Shown piece by piece: positions 1 to 6,306 of a stretch of DNA of 54,442 nt (position 1 is the first letter of the stretch; each line of letters opens with the position of its first letter). The DNA is taken from NCBI GenBank assembly GCA_020025075.1, contig JAHHSR010000004.1, forward strand, positions 1 to 54,442. Direction: 5' to 3'. The stretch is from Pectinatus sp. GTDB taxonomy: Bacteria > Bacillota > Negativicutes > Selenomonadales > Selenomonadaceae. The notes under the pieces are model-generated. The model did not search any database. It was not told the DNA's origin and worked only from the letters and a program-made list of their open reading frames with translations. A program made the translations under genes and the position numbers.

Positions 1-20
1 TCGTGTATCAGACTTCTCAA

Positions 21-56
21 GAATCCCCCACTTCTATAAGTGGGGGAGGTTCAAGT
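21..56 (+). mobile_element. Right end of an IS200/IS605-family (TnpB) element
   Basis: A perfect 9-bp hairpin (stem 25-33 with 38-46, loop CTAT) is followed by GAGGTTCAAG. A G/C-rich subterminal hairpin followed by a short single-stranded tail is the usual right end of IS200/IS605 elements, and in TnpB elements it is also the 3' scaffold of the guide (omega) RNA. The transposase gene would lie to the left of the window. A second element of the family begins at the other edge of the window. The family call is from structure and memory of similar ends, not a search. Confidence 0.65.
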
Positions 57-150
57 ACGAGCTGGACCGAAAATAAAAAAGCTAAGTTGCGTGCCGAGGT
101 CAATGGCTTAACTGGAGGTTCAAGTACGAGCTGGACCGAAAATAAAAAAG
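45..150 (+). repeat. 37-bp perfect direct repeat at the IS border
   Basis: Bases 45-81 and 114-150 are identical over 37 bp, separated by 32 bp. The first copy starts inside the 3' arm of the IS hairpin and runs into the flanking DNA; the second lacks the hairpin. IS200/IS605 elements make no target duplication, so the repeat needs another cause, such as slippage, a nested insertion-excision, or two successive ends. Confidence 0.85.
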
Positions 151-159
151 AGGCAAAGT

Positions 160-873
160 ATGACAAAGGACAAAAGAAAGCAAAAGAAGCGGTCTATGCC
201 GAGCATCATGCTTGGAACAAGTTGCTTTTTCTTTGAGCATTTGCGCCAGCATCGCAAGAGCATAGCAATTTCCCTGTCGGCGGCAAAGGTAATTTGCATT
301 AAGACGCCATATGGAACCTCGGAAGATGGCGCAAGAAAAATCCTCAAGCAGCACGAGAAGTGGATTTTGGCGCGGGCAAAGGCGCTTGCAAAAACACTCG
401 CTGCAGCGCAAGTACTCTATCATGGTCAAAAATATCCGCTTTGTTGCCAAAAAGGCGCTTTAGAAGCCGTCTTTTGGCGCAGTGAAAAGCTTTTTCTCAT
501 TGCGCCGGAAAAAAAGCGGGAAAAAGAGCTACTCTTAGCTTGGTACAAGGCACAGGCATTGTCTTTTTTAAAAGAGCGCGTTCCCTTTTGGGGAGAAAAG
601 CTCCATGTGACGTGGCAAAAAATTGCCGTACGCGACCAAAAAACCCGCTGGGGAAGCTGCTCTTGGCGCGGCACATTGAGCTTTAATTTTCGCATTGTCA
701 TGCTGCCGCCAGCCGTGGCCGACTATATCGTCATTCATGAATGTGCGCATTTGCGCGAATTCAGTCATGCCCCAGCCTTTTGGCAGCTCGTGCGCCAGTT
801 TGACCCCGCCGTAGACGAGCATCGCCGCTATCTAAAAGACGCCGGTCTAGCCGCGTTTCACGCTCTGCGCTGA
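160..873 (+). CDS. YgjP-like M48-related metallopeptidase (DUF45/WLM)
   Basis: A 237-residue protein of the YgjP/DUF45 family, probably a cytoplasmic zinc peptidase. The N-terminal part (about 20-75) resembles the family's RKS-x-I beta region. Residues 162-178 carry the family block TRWGSCSWRGTLSFNFR. The zinc site is HECAH at 193-197, with a probable third histidine at 203. ATG 160 has a weak GAGG upstream. In-frame ATGs at 196 and 208 are alternatives, and because the IS border ends only about 10 bp upstream the original 5' end may have been replaced. It runs convergently into uspA across a shared terminator. Substrate unknown. Confidence 0.85.
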   Translation: MTKDKRKQKKRSMPSIMLGTSCFFFEHLRQHRKSIAISLSAAKVICIKTPYGTSEDGARKILKQHEKWILARAKALAKTLAAAQVLYHGQKYPLCCQKGALEAVFWRSEKLFLIAPEKKREKELLLAWYKAQALSFLKERVPFWGEKLHVTWQKIAVRDQKTRWGSCSWRGTLSFNFRIVMLPPAVADYIVIHECAHLREFSHAPAFWQLVRQFDPAVDEHRRYLKDAGLAAFHALR

Positions 874-883
874 CCGACAAAAA

Positions 884-914
884 TACCCCTGCTGCCAAAA
901 GGCAGGCAGGGGTA
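884..914. terminator. Bidirectional intrinsic terminator
   Basis: TACCCCTGC[TG]CC, loop AAAA, then the complementary GGCAGGCAGGGGTA, followed by T-rich sequence on both strands. It lies between the convergent YgjP-like and uspA genes. Confidence 0.85.
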
Positions 915-917
915 AAA

Positions 918-1340
918 TTATTTTACTATCGTTACGGGACAGGTGGCATTTTCAATTACATATTGGCTGACGCTGCCCAGAAGGACGCCCTTGACGAAAC
1001 CGAGACCACGGCTTCCCATGACAATCATGTCGCTGTTATTTTCCTCGGCAAAGTCCAAAATGGTGACAGCAGGTGAGCCCGTTTCAGAAAATGCTTCCGC
1101 CTGCACTTCGCGTGGTGTGCGCTGCAAGGCGCTATCTAGGACAGCATCTCCTGCCTTGTTGACGGCATCTAAAATAGCGTCGGAGAGACAGGCATTGATG
1201 GCTAGCTGGTTGATGTTGGCGACATAGAGATAGTTTATCTTGGCATTGCATGAAATGGCCAGCTTTACAGCAAATGCCACGGCCTTGTTTGAGCCGTCAG
1301 AACCGTCTACGGGAACTAAGATTGTCTTGATTTCGTCCAT
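918..1340 (-). CDS. Universal stress protein, UspA family
   Basis: A 140-residue single-domain Usp protein. It begins with the strand IKTILVPVDGS, whose Asp contacts ATP in the family, and has the nucleotide motif G-S-R-G-L-G followed by G-S-V-S near the C-terminus, as in ATP-binding members (MJ0577 type). ATG 1340 is chosen because AAGGAG lies 10 nt upstream; a GTG three codons earlier overlaps that ribosome site. It is transcribed away from tadA, with its own promoter inside the 3' end of tadA. The stress it answers cannot be read from the sequence. Confidence 0.9.
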   Translation of the reverse strand: MDEIKTILVPVDGSDGSNKAVAFAVKLAISCNAKINYLYVANINQLAINACLSDAILDAVNKAGDAVLDSALQRTPREVQAEAFSETGSPAVTILDFAEENNSDMIVMGSRGLGFVKGVLLGSVSQYVIENATCPVTIVK

Positions 1341-1422
1341 ATTAAACACTCCTTCTCAATTGCGGCTTGAGCATCTTGTCGGTCCGCCCCGCTTTTAGCA
1401 TAGCAGGGTGCCGCTTGTCTTT

Positions 1423-1451
1423 AGTATATAGCAAATAGAAAGGTCCAACAA
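1423..1451 (-). promoter_or_regulatory. Promoter for uspA
   Basis: On the minus strand: TTGTTG (1446-1451), 17-bp spacer, TATACT (1423-1428), about 83 bp upstream of the uspA start. Confidence 0.55.
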
Positions 1452-1456
1452 GTAGC

Positions 1457-1918
1457 CTAACGCCGGGTGTGGAAAAATTCGCGCAAGATGGCGCGGCATT
1501 GGTCTTCGCACACCCCCCCTCGCAGCTCAATAGGGCGATGTAGATGAGGATGCTGCGAGATGGCAAAGACCGTTTCCATCGCCCCCATGCGCAAATCAAA
1601 GGCGCCGTAAACGACGCGCCCTATGCGGCTTAGTAAGATAGCTCCTGCGCACAGTGGGCAAGGTTCCAAGGTCACATAAAGCGTCATTTCGTCGAGGTAG
1701 CGCCTCTTTAGTTTTTGGCAGGCAGCCTTAATCGCCAAAAATTCGGCATGGGCCGTGGCGTCATTGCGCCTTTCGACCTCATTTTGGCCTGTGGCAATTA
1801 TCTTTTTATCCTTGACAATCAAGGCGCCGACAGGGACTTCGCCTTTTTCGGCGGCCTTTCTGGCCCAAAAAAGAGCCTTTTGCATGAAATCGCGGTCCTT
1901 ATAATCTGGGCAGTTCAT
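1457..1918 (-). CDS. tadA: tRNA-specific adenosine deaminase TadA
   Basis: TadA converts A34 to inosine in the tRNA-Arg(ACG) anticodon. The 153-residue protein has the cytidine-deaminase zinc site: H57-A-E59 with the proton-shuttle glutamate, and P86-C87-P-L-C90. The FAISQHPHLHRPIELRGGV region is typical of bacterial TadA. Its ATG lies inside the 3' end of the upstream 67-codon gene (about 20 nt overlap), so translation is probably coupled. Length is normal. Confidence 0.93.
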   Translation of the reverse strand: MNCPDYKDRDFMQKALFWARKAAEKGEVPVGALIVKDKKIIATGQNEVERRNDATAHAEFLAIKAACQKLKRRYLDEMTLYVTLEPCPLCAGAILLSRIGRVVYGAFDLRMGAMETVFAISQHPHLHRPIELRGGVCEDQCRAILREFFHTRR

Positions 1919-2102
1919 GTATATCGAGGCGATAGGCTGCCAGCGCTTGCGCTGGCTTTGATGGTTTCATCTTCTTGGTTAAAATCTGGCTAAAGCACTT
2001 TTCTCTTTTACCTGCAAAACTGTAAGCATTACCCGTAAGCCCTTGGCCGTAATTTTTGACGAGGCTTGAGCGTGGGTCAATTTTTTCAATACGCGGCAGC
2101 AT
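1899..2102 (-). CDS. Small hypothetical protein coupled to tadA
   Basis: A 67-residue basic protein (starts MLPRIEKIDPRSSL) that I do not recognise. It has no membrane segment or cysteine motif; the middle (YGQGLTGNAYSFAGKREKCF) looks soluble. ATG 2102 is preceded by AGGAAGGGA at good spacing and by a minus-strand TATAAT at 2144-2149. It overlaps tadA by about 20 nt, which favours real, coupled translation. It could instead be a leader ORF for tadA. Confidence 0.5.
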   Translation of the reverse strand: MLPRIEKIDPRSSLVKNYGQGLTGNAYSFAGKREKCFSQILTKKMKPSKPAQALAAYRLDIHELPRL

Positions 2103-2189
2103 GACTATCCCTTCCTTTCTAAAAATAAACATTCCTTACTTATATTATAGTTTGTTTTGATAAAATCTGCTAGTTTTTGCACAAAAAAA

Positions 2190-2223
2190 GCGGCGAAAAG
2201 TCACCAGTGGTACTTTTCGCCGC
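2190..2223 (-). terminator. Intrinsic terminator spanning the rlmH stop codon
   Basis: A 12-bp stem GCGGCGAAAAGT / ACTTTTCGCCGC followed on the minus strand by a run of T. The rlmH UGA sits in the loop, so the last codons of the gene are part of the terminator. Confidence 0.85.
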
Positions 2224-2680
2224 GGCTTATTTTAAAAGCGCGATAAATTTGTTCCGTCAAAAGGAGCCTTATCATCTGGTGCGTGAAGGTGAGAGGCGAA
2301 AAGCTCCAGCGCCAATCGGCTTTTTGGCGTACATCTTCAGAAAGGCCAAAAGCGCCGCCAATGAGGAAGGCAATCTCGCTTTGGCCGCTTAGGGCAAGCG
2401 CGTCGAGCTTTTGGGATAGCTTTTCCGAGCTTACCTCTTCTCCCTTGATGTCGAGCACGATGAGATAGGCCTGGGGTGGCACTTGCGCCAAAAGGCGCTC
2501 GCCTTCAAGTGCCAAGACCTTCTTTTTCGTCGCCTCCGACGGGTCGGAAGGCATTTTTTCCTCATTTATTTCGATGATTTTCACCTTGGCAAAAGGGGAA
2601 AGGCGTTTTAAAAACTCATTAATCCCTTCGCGCAAGTATTTTTCCTTGAGTTTTCCAGCGCCGATAATGGTTATTTTCAT
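2201..2680 (-). CDS. rlmH: 23S rRNA m3-pseudouridine-1915 methyltransferase RlmH
   Basis: RlmH is a small SPOUT methyltransferase that methylates pseudouridine 1915 of 23S rRNA in assembled ribosomes. The 159 residues match the family length. Visible hallmarks are MKITIIGAGKLKEKY at the N-terminus, the SAM-knot segment IAFLIGGAFGLSEDV, HQMIRLLLTEQIYRAFKI, and the C-terminal G-E-K-Y-H-W (usually GxxYH). It follows the WalJ-type gene by 12 nt in the same direction, so the two are probably co-transcribed and end at the terminator overlapping the stop codon. Confidence 0.95.
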   Translation of the reverse strand: MKITIIGAGKLKEKYLREGINEFLKRLSPFAKVKIIEINEEKMPSDPSEATKKKVLALEGERLLAQVPPQAYLIVLDIKGEEVSSEKLSQKLDALALSGQSEIAFLIGGAFGLSEDVRQKADWRWSFSPLTFTHQMIRLLLTEQIYRAFKISRGEKYHW

Positions 2681-2692
2681 GAATTTTCCTAA

Positions 2693-3460
2693 CTAGGCTT
2701 GACAGCTGACCATTTCATTTTGTTTTGCCAGCTGAATGTTGCACTTGTCTTTATTTGGTTTGCCCAAAATTTTTTCTACCGCCCGCATTATGGCCTCGGG
2801 GCAGTTATTTTCCTCGCTCATGTGCGCAAGCAGCACCTGGCGCGGCTTTTTTCCGGGCAGGCGGCTCAAAGTCCAGACCGCTTCTTCGTTGGAAAGATGG
2901 CCGCGATTGCTGAGGATGCGCCTTTTGAGGGAGAAGGGATAGCACCCCTTTTTTAGCATGTCAAGGTCATAATTTGCCTCCAAAATCAAGATATCAGAGT
3001 CGGCAAGCGCCGCCTGCACCGAGCTTGTCACAAATCCAAAATCGGTCGCGATGGCACATTTTTGGTGGCAATTTTCAATCGTATAGCCGACCGGGCTTGC
3101 CGCATCGTGCAGGATAGAAAATGGCTCGATATGAAAGGAACCCAAATCGAGGCTATCTCCAAGCGGGTGAAGGCACTCCTGCGGCAACTTATCATAACAA
3201 GACATCGCCTTAAAAGTGGCGGGGCGGGCATAAATGGGCAGGGCATATTTTTTGCACAAGGTAGGCAGACCCTTGATGTGGTCGCCGTGCTCATGCGTGA
3301 TGACAATGCCGCTGAGTGAGGCTGCATCTTTATGCAGGGCTTTAAGGCTCTGCTCGATGCGCCGCGCGCTGATGCCGGCATCGACTAGAAGGCAGCTTTT
3401 TTCATCTTCTATTAAGATGGCATTGCCCTTGCTGCCGCTGGCTAAAGCAGTTGCTTGCAA
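2693..3460 (-). CDS. walJ: Metallo-beta-lactamase fold exonuclease, WalJ/YycJ family
   Basis: A 255-residue MBL-fold protein of the YycJ/WalJ group, linked in Firmicutes to DNA repair and WalRK. The N-terminus (Q)ATALASGSKGNA is the family signature and the metal motif H-E-H-G-D-H lies near residues 56-61, with further metal ligands in HDAASPVGY and ATDFG. Start chosen as TTG 3460, with AAAGGA 8 nt upstream. An in-frame ATG at 3487 sits only about 4 nt after a TATAAT box and has no ribosome site, so it is unlikely. Operon with rlmH. Confidence 0.88.
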   Translation of the reverse strand: MQATALASGSKGNAILIEDEKSCLLVDAGISARRIEQSLKALHKDAASLSGIVITHEHGDHIKGLPTLCKKYALPIYARPATFKAMSCYDKLPQECLHPLGDSLDLGSFHIEPFSILHDAASPVGYTIENCHQKCAIATDFGFVTSSVQAALADSDILILEANYDLDMLKKGCYPFSLKRRILSNRGHLSNEEAVWTLSRLPGKKPRQVLLAHMSEENNCPEAIMRAVEKILGKPNKDKCNIQLAKQNEMVSCQA

Positions 3461-3523
3461 TATCTTCGTCCTTTCTCTTTTTCTCATTGTCTATTATAGC
3501 ACTTTTGGCAATAAGTTAAGGCA

Positions 3524-3552
3524 CAAAAAAAGCACTGCGAAATCGCAGTGCT
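3524..3552 (-). terminator. Terminator of the cold-shock gene
   Basis: Stem AGCACTGCGA / TCGCAGTGCT followed on the minus strand by eight T residues, just downstream of the csp stop codon. Confidence 0.9.
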
Positions 3553-3576
3553 TTGGCTTAGCGTATGATAAATATA

Positions 3577-3789
3577 TCAGTCGGCGATGCACACATTTAC
3601 AGCGCGCATTTTGCTGCTGTCACGCGTATCCGGTTCAGCATCAAAGGTTACTTTCTGACCTTCTTCGAGGGTCTTGTAGCCATCTACCTGAATTGCGGAA
3701 TAATGAACGAACAAATCACCGCTGCCATCATCATTGGTGATGAAGCCGTAACCTTTACCAGCATTAAACCATTTAACTACTCCTGTCAT
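3577..3789 (-). CDS. Cold-shock protein, CspA/CspB family
   Basis: A 70-residue single cold-shock domain, MTGVVKWFNAGKGYGFI..., with RNP1 (KGYGFI) and RNP2 (LFVHYS); it binds single-stranded RNA/DNA and melts mRNA structure. ATG 3789 is set by GGAGG 8 nt upstream. The final segment (SSKMRAVNVCIAD) is a little unusual but length is normal. It has its own consensus promoter, a leader of about 130 nt with a long perfect hairpin, and its own terminator, so it is a monocistronic, leader-regulated gene. Confidence 0.95.
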   Translation of the reverse strand: MTGVVKWFNAGKGYGFITNDDGSGDLFVHYSAIQVDGYKTLEEGQKVTFDAEPDTRDSSKMRAVNVCIAD

Positions 3790-3825
3790 TGTGAATCCTC
3801 CCGACAAATAAATATGAATTATATC

Positions 3826-3899
3826 CAACAGAAAAACAAAAAGCACATGCTCTTGTAAAGCATCAATGTATCGCGATTAATGGCTTACAAGAGCATGTG
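3826..3899 (-). promoter_or_regulatory. Perfect 15-bp hairpin with U-rich tail in the csp leader
   Basis: CACATGCTCTTGTAA (3844-3858) and its exact complement (3885-3899) form a 15-bp stem with a 26-nt loop, followed on the minus strand by CTTTTTGTTTTTCTG. It lies between the csp promoter and the ribosome site. It looks like an intrinsic terminator/attenuator, or a cold-responsive leader structure. Confidence 0.6.
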
Positions 3900-3920
3900 A
3901 GTCCGTTGCCAATCTCTGAA

Positions 3921-3958
3921 TACATGATAAATATATCATGTAAGGCTATAATTGTCAA
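3921..3958 (-). promoter_or_regulatory. csp promoter with palindrome over the -10
   Basis: Minus strand: TTGACA (3953-3958), 17 bp, TATATT (3930-3935). The -10 sits inside a 9-bp perfect inverted repeat, TACATGATA-AATA-TATCATGTA (3921-3942), which could be an operator. Confidence 0.65.
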
Positions 3959-4388
3959 TTATTTTATCGTTAATTAAAAGGCTTTGAGAACATTTTTTTG
4001 CAATATTCTTTATTAGCATAATTGATTAAAAATATACCATATAAGTTGCCATTCTCTTATAAAAGAATATTTAAGTTGTATATGGATACTTTATTTACAA
4101 AAACAAAAAATGAAATAAAATGCCATGTATTATTGATTAAAGAAAATGGTTATTAATAGACAATATTATTTTTACATTTATAAAAATATTTTCTCTTGAC
4201 AAAAAAATATTAGCAAAAAATGTTTTGTGCAAAATTTATGCAAGTCAGTTATAATTAGCTCCGAACAATATTGACTTAAAATTACAATAGCTATAAACTT
4301 ATGATGAAGCAAAAAGCAGTGTTTATAAAAAGGCCATTTTAGGAGAGCCTATAACCTCCTTACAAAAAACGAAAAAGAGGGGATAAAC
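3959..4388. other. AT-rich intergenic region upstream of the LysR gene
   Basis: About 430 bp of very AT-rich DNA between the divergent csp and lysR genes. No credible gene was seen. A TATAAT at 4250-4255, with TTGTGC 19 bp upstream, is the best candidate lysR promoter. A TTGACA at about 4197-4202 has no good -10 partner. Confidence 0.5.
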
Positions 4389-5273
4389 ATGACTTTAAGA
4401 CATCTTTCCATATTCATCAAGGTTTGTCAAGAAGGAGGCGTAACGGCAGCAGCTAAAAAAATGCACATTACGCAGCCTTCTGTCAGCCAGGCGCTGCAGG
4501 AGTTGGAAGAACATTATGGCATTTTACTCTTTGAAAGGCTCGGACGGCGCCTGTTTATCACAGAAGCTGGCGAAAGACTTTATGGCTATGCCAAGAAGAT
4601 TATTCACTTGAATCTTCAGACAGAGGAAGCAATGCGCGCCTTTGTCAAGAGTGGCGTCCTTAAAGTGGGGGCAAGCATGACGATAAGCGAGGTCGTGCTC
4701 ATTGACATCTTGCGCACGGCGGAAAAGAATGACCCTTCGCAGCAGATTATCTCGCGCGTATGCAATTCCTCCGCCTTGGAAGAAATGCTTTTAAACAGCG
4801 AGCTCGACATTGCGCTCATTGAGGGCAACGTCAAATCGGAGGCGCTGAAAAAAGAGGTATTTATGCGCGATGACCTAATCTTCATCGTTGCGCCGCAAAA
4901 TCCCCTCTTGAGCAAGGATAATGTCACGGCACAGGACCTAAAGGGCCAAAAATTCTTCTTGCGCGAGCCGGGCAGCGGTACGCGCGCTCTCTTTGCCTCC
5001 GTGATGCAGGCTAATAATATAAATTATCAGATTGCCGGCGAATACACGACGGTCGAAATGATAAAGCGCGCTGTCATGGCCAATTTGGGCATTGGCATCA
5101 TTTCGGAAAAGGCGGCAGCCAAGGAGATAGCCGAAGGAAAATTGGCCACCTTTGCCATTCCGGGGCTTGTCTTTTCGCGTTCTTTTGACATCGTTTACCA
5201 TAAGAACAAGTTTATTTCTGATGGGCTGCGTAACTTTATTAAGAGCTGCTATGAGGCTGTTAATAATTTTTAA
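4389..5273 (+). CDS. LysR-family transcriptional regulator
   Basis: A 294-residue LTTR. The winged HTH is at residues 2-60 (LRHLSIFIKVCQEGGVTAAA..TQPSVSQALQELEE); the co-inducer domain (about 88-290) includes the LREPGSGTRALF segment often seen in CysB/CbbR/YeiE-like members. GAGGGG 8 nt before the ATG fixes the start. No divergently transcribed target adjoins it: upstream is csp and downstream is the riboswitch-controlled terC. The effector is not predictable from sequence alone. No clear terminator follows. Confidence 0.92.
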   Translation: MTLRHLSIFIKVCQEGGVTAAAKKMHITQPSVSQALQELEEHYGILLFERLGRRLFITEAGERLYGYAKKIIHLNLQTEEAMRAFVKSGVLKVGASMTISEVVLIDILRTAEKNDPSQQIISRVCNSSALEEMLLNSELDIALIEGNVKSEALKKEVFMRDDLIFIVAPQNPLLSKDNVTAQDLKGQKFFLREPGSGTRALFASVMQANNINYQIAGEYTTVEMIKRAVMANLGIGIISEKAAAKEIAEGKLATFAIPGLVFSRSFDIVYHKNKFISDGLRNFIKSCYEAVNNF

Positions 5274-5292
5274 ATAAATTCTTTTTCGGTGC

Positions 5293-5321
5293 TTGACACT
5301 AATTATTATCTTTGTTATTAT
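5293..5321 (+). promoter_or_regulatory. Promoter for the terC leader
   Basis: TTGACA (5293-5298), 17 bp, TATTAT (5316-5321); an overlapping TATAAT lies at 5319-5324. It drives the riboswitch leader and terC. Confidence 0.65.
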
Positions 5322-5419
5322 AATTAATAAGATAAGAGCTGCTTTAATCGCCACGGCGATAGCAGAAAAAATGATTAAGAATATATGGAAATTGTTCTGA
5401 AATAGTGAATAATGAAACC

Positions 5420-5534
5420 TGTTAAAAGGGAGTAACTTCTTTGCTCATCGTCGTCAAAACGCTGTTTGCAGCCGGCGATGGGACCAGTCGAGGTAAGTGA
5501 GACTTTTAGCGCTTGGCGCTAAAAGTCTTTTTTG
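5420..5534 (+). promoter_or_regulatory. yybP-ykoY-type manganese riboswitch with expression-platform terminator
   Basis: The leader contains AAAGGGAGTAAC (about 5425-5436) and, further on, CCGGCGATGGGACCAGTCGAGG and GTGAGAC, matching the two conserved loops of the yybP-ykoY (Mn2+) riboswitch as I remember them. It ends in a textbook terminator: GACTTTTAGCGC (5501-5512), loop TTG, exact complement (5516-5527), then TTTTTTT. yybP-ykoY elements commonly precede terC genes, as here. Expected behaviour is Mn-dependent antitermination. Not verified by a covariance search. Confidence 0.8.
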
Positions 5535-5566
5535 TTTTATGGAAGAAAATCAAAATTAAAAATACG

Positions 5567-5606
5567 AAAAGGAGGAGCTGCTCTTTTTGAGCAGCGAAAA
5601 ACAATG
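5567..5606 (+). promoter_or_regulatory. terC start region: SD and AUG separated by a hairpin
   Basis: GGAGG (5571-5575) is 28 nt before the only sensible start (ATG 5604). Between them GCTGCTC / GAGCAGC (5577-5583 and 5589-5595, loop T5) forms a perfect 7-bp hairpin. Leaving out the hairpin, the spacing is 9 nt. Confidence 0.65.
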
Positions 5607-6257
5607 GAATTTTTTTTGCCGCTTCTAACCATCATCTGTATTGATTTAGTGCTCGCCGGCGACAACGCCGTTGTCATTGCGCTTGCCGTGCGGGAGCTGC
5701 CGCAAAAAATGCGCTGCAAGGCCATTGTATTTGGTACGGCAGGAGCTGTAATCGTGCGCATCATCATGGCCCTTTTAGCCGTCTACCTTTTGCAAATACC
5801 ATATCTTTTGTGCCTTGGCGGTATCGTCCTATTGCCAATTGCCTTGAAGCTATTGCGCCCTTCGCAAGTCGAAAAAGAAAAAAAGGCCCCCATAACCTTT
5901 TTGGGGGCGATAAAGCTCATAGTCATTGCCGATGCCGTGATGGGGCTAGATAATGTCCTGGCAATAGCGGGTGCTGCCGGCGGGCACTACGGGTTCATCA
6001 TTTTCGGCATCTTGATAAGCGTGCCCATTCTGGCCTGGGGCAGCGGCATGATTGCGCGTGCTATGGATAAATATTCCTTCTTCGTATTAGGCGGTGCGAG
6101 CATTCTTGCCTATACGGCAGGAACCATGGTCATGCACGATGCGATAGTGGGTTCTTTTTTGCGCTCTTTGGGACCGCTTGAATATATTTTGCCGGCCCTT
6201 TCCATTGCCATAGTCGTCATTTATTTTTATGTGCTGAAAAAAACGGAAAAAGTTTAA
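5604..6257 (+). CDS. terC: TerC-family integral membrane protein
   Basis: A 217-residue TerC/Alx-type protein with about seven membrane helices. Family acidic motifs are seen in helices: DLVLAGDNAVVIALAV (about 11-26) and ADAVMGLDNVLAIAG (about 112-126). TerC/Alx/MeeF members are thought to export Mn2+, or help metalate exported enzymes. ATG 5604 is the start because the protein then begins directly with the first helix; no in-frame start lies closer to the SD. Control by the Mn riboswitch fits a role in Mn efflux. Confidence 0.9.
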   Translation: MEFFLPLLTIICIDLVLAGDNAVVIALAVRELPQKMRCKAIVFGTAGAVIVRIIMALLAVYLLQIPYLLCLGGIVLLPIALKLLRPSQVEKEKKAPITFLGAIKLIVIADAVMGLDNVLAIAGAAGGHYGFIIFGILISVPILAWGSGMIARAMDKYSFFVLGGASILAYTAGTMVMHDAIVGSFLRSLGPLEYILPALSIAIVVIYFYVLKKTEKV

Positions 6258-6258
6258 A

Positions 6259-6306
6259 AAAAGGCCTTGCGGCCAAGTCTTAGCGGCTTGGTGCAAGGTC
6301 TTTTTT
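6259..6306. terminator. Bidirectional terminator between terC and the metal ATPase
   Basis: A bulged stem (AAAAAAGGCCTTGC..CCAAG with CTTGG..GCAAGGTCTTTTTT) with A-run and T-run on opposite sides. It overlaps the last codons and stop of the convergent ATPase gene. Confidence 0.75.

Noticed and set aside
3..236. A 77-codon open frame with a duplicated GGSSTSWTENKK segment
   Set aside because: It runs across the IS hairpin and is just the translation of the 37-bp DNA repeat; no ribosome site, and it overlaps the YgjP-like gene.
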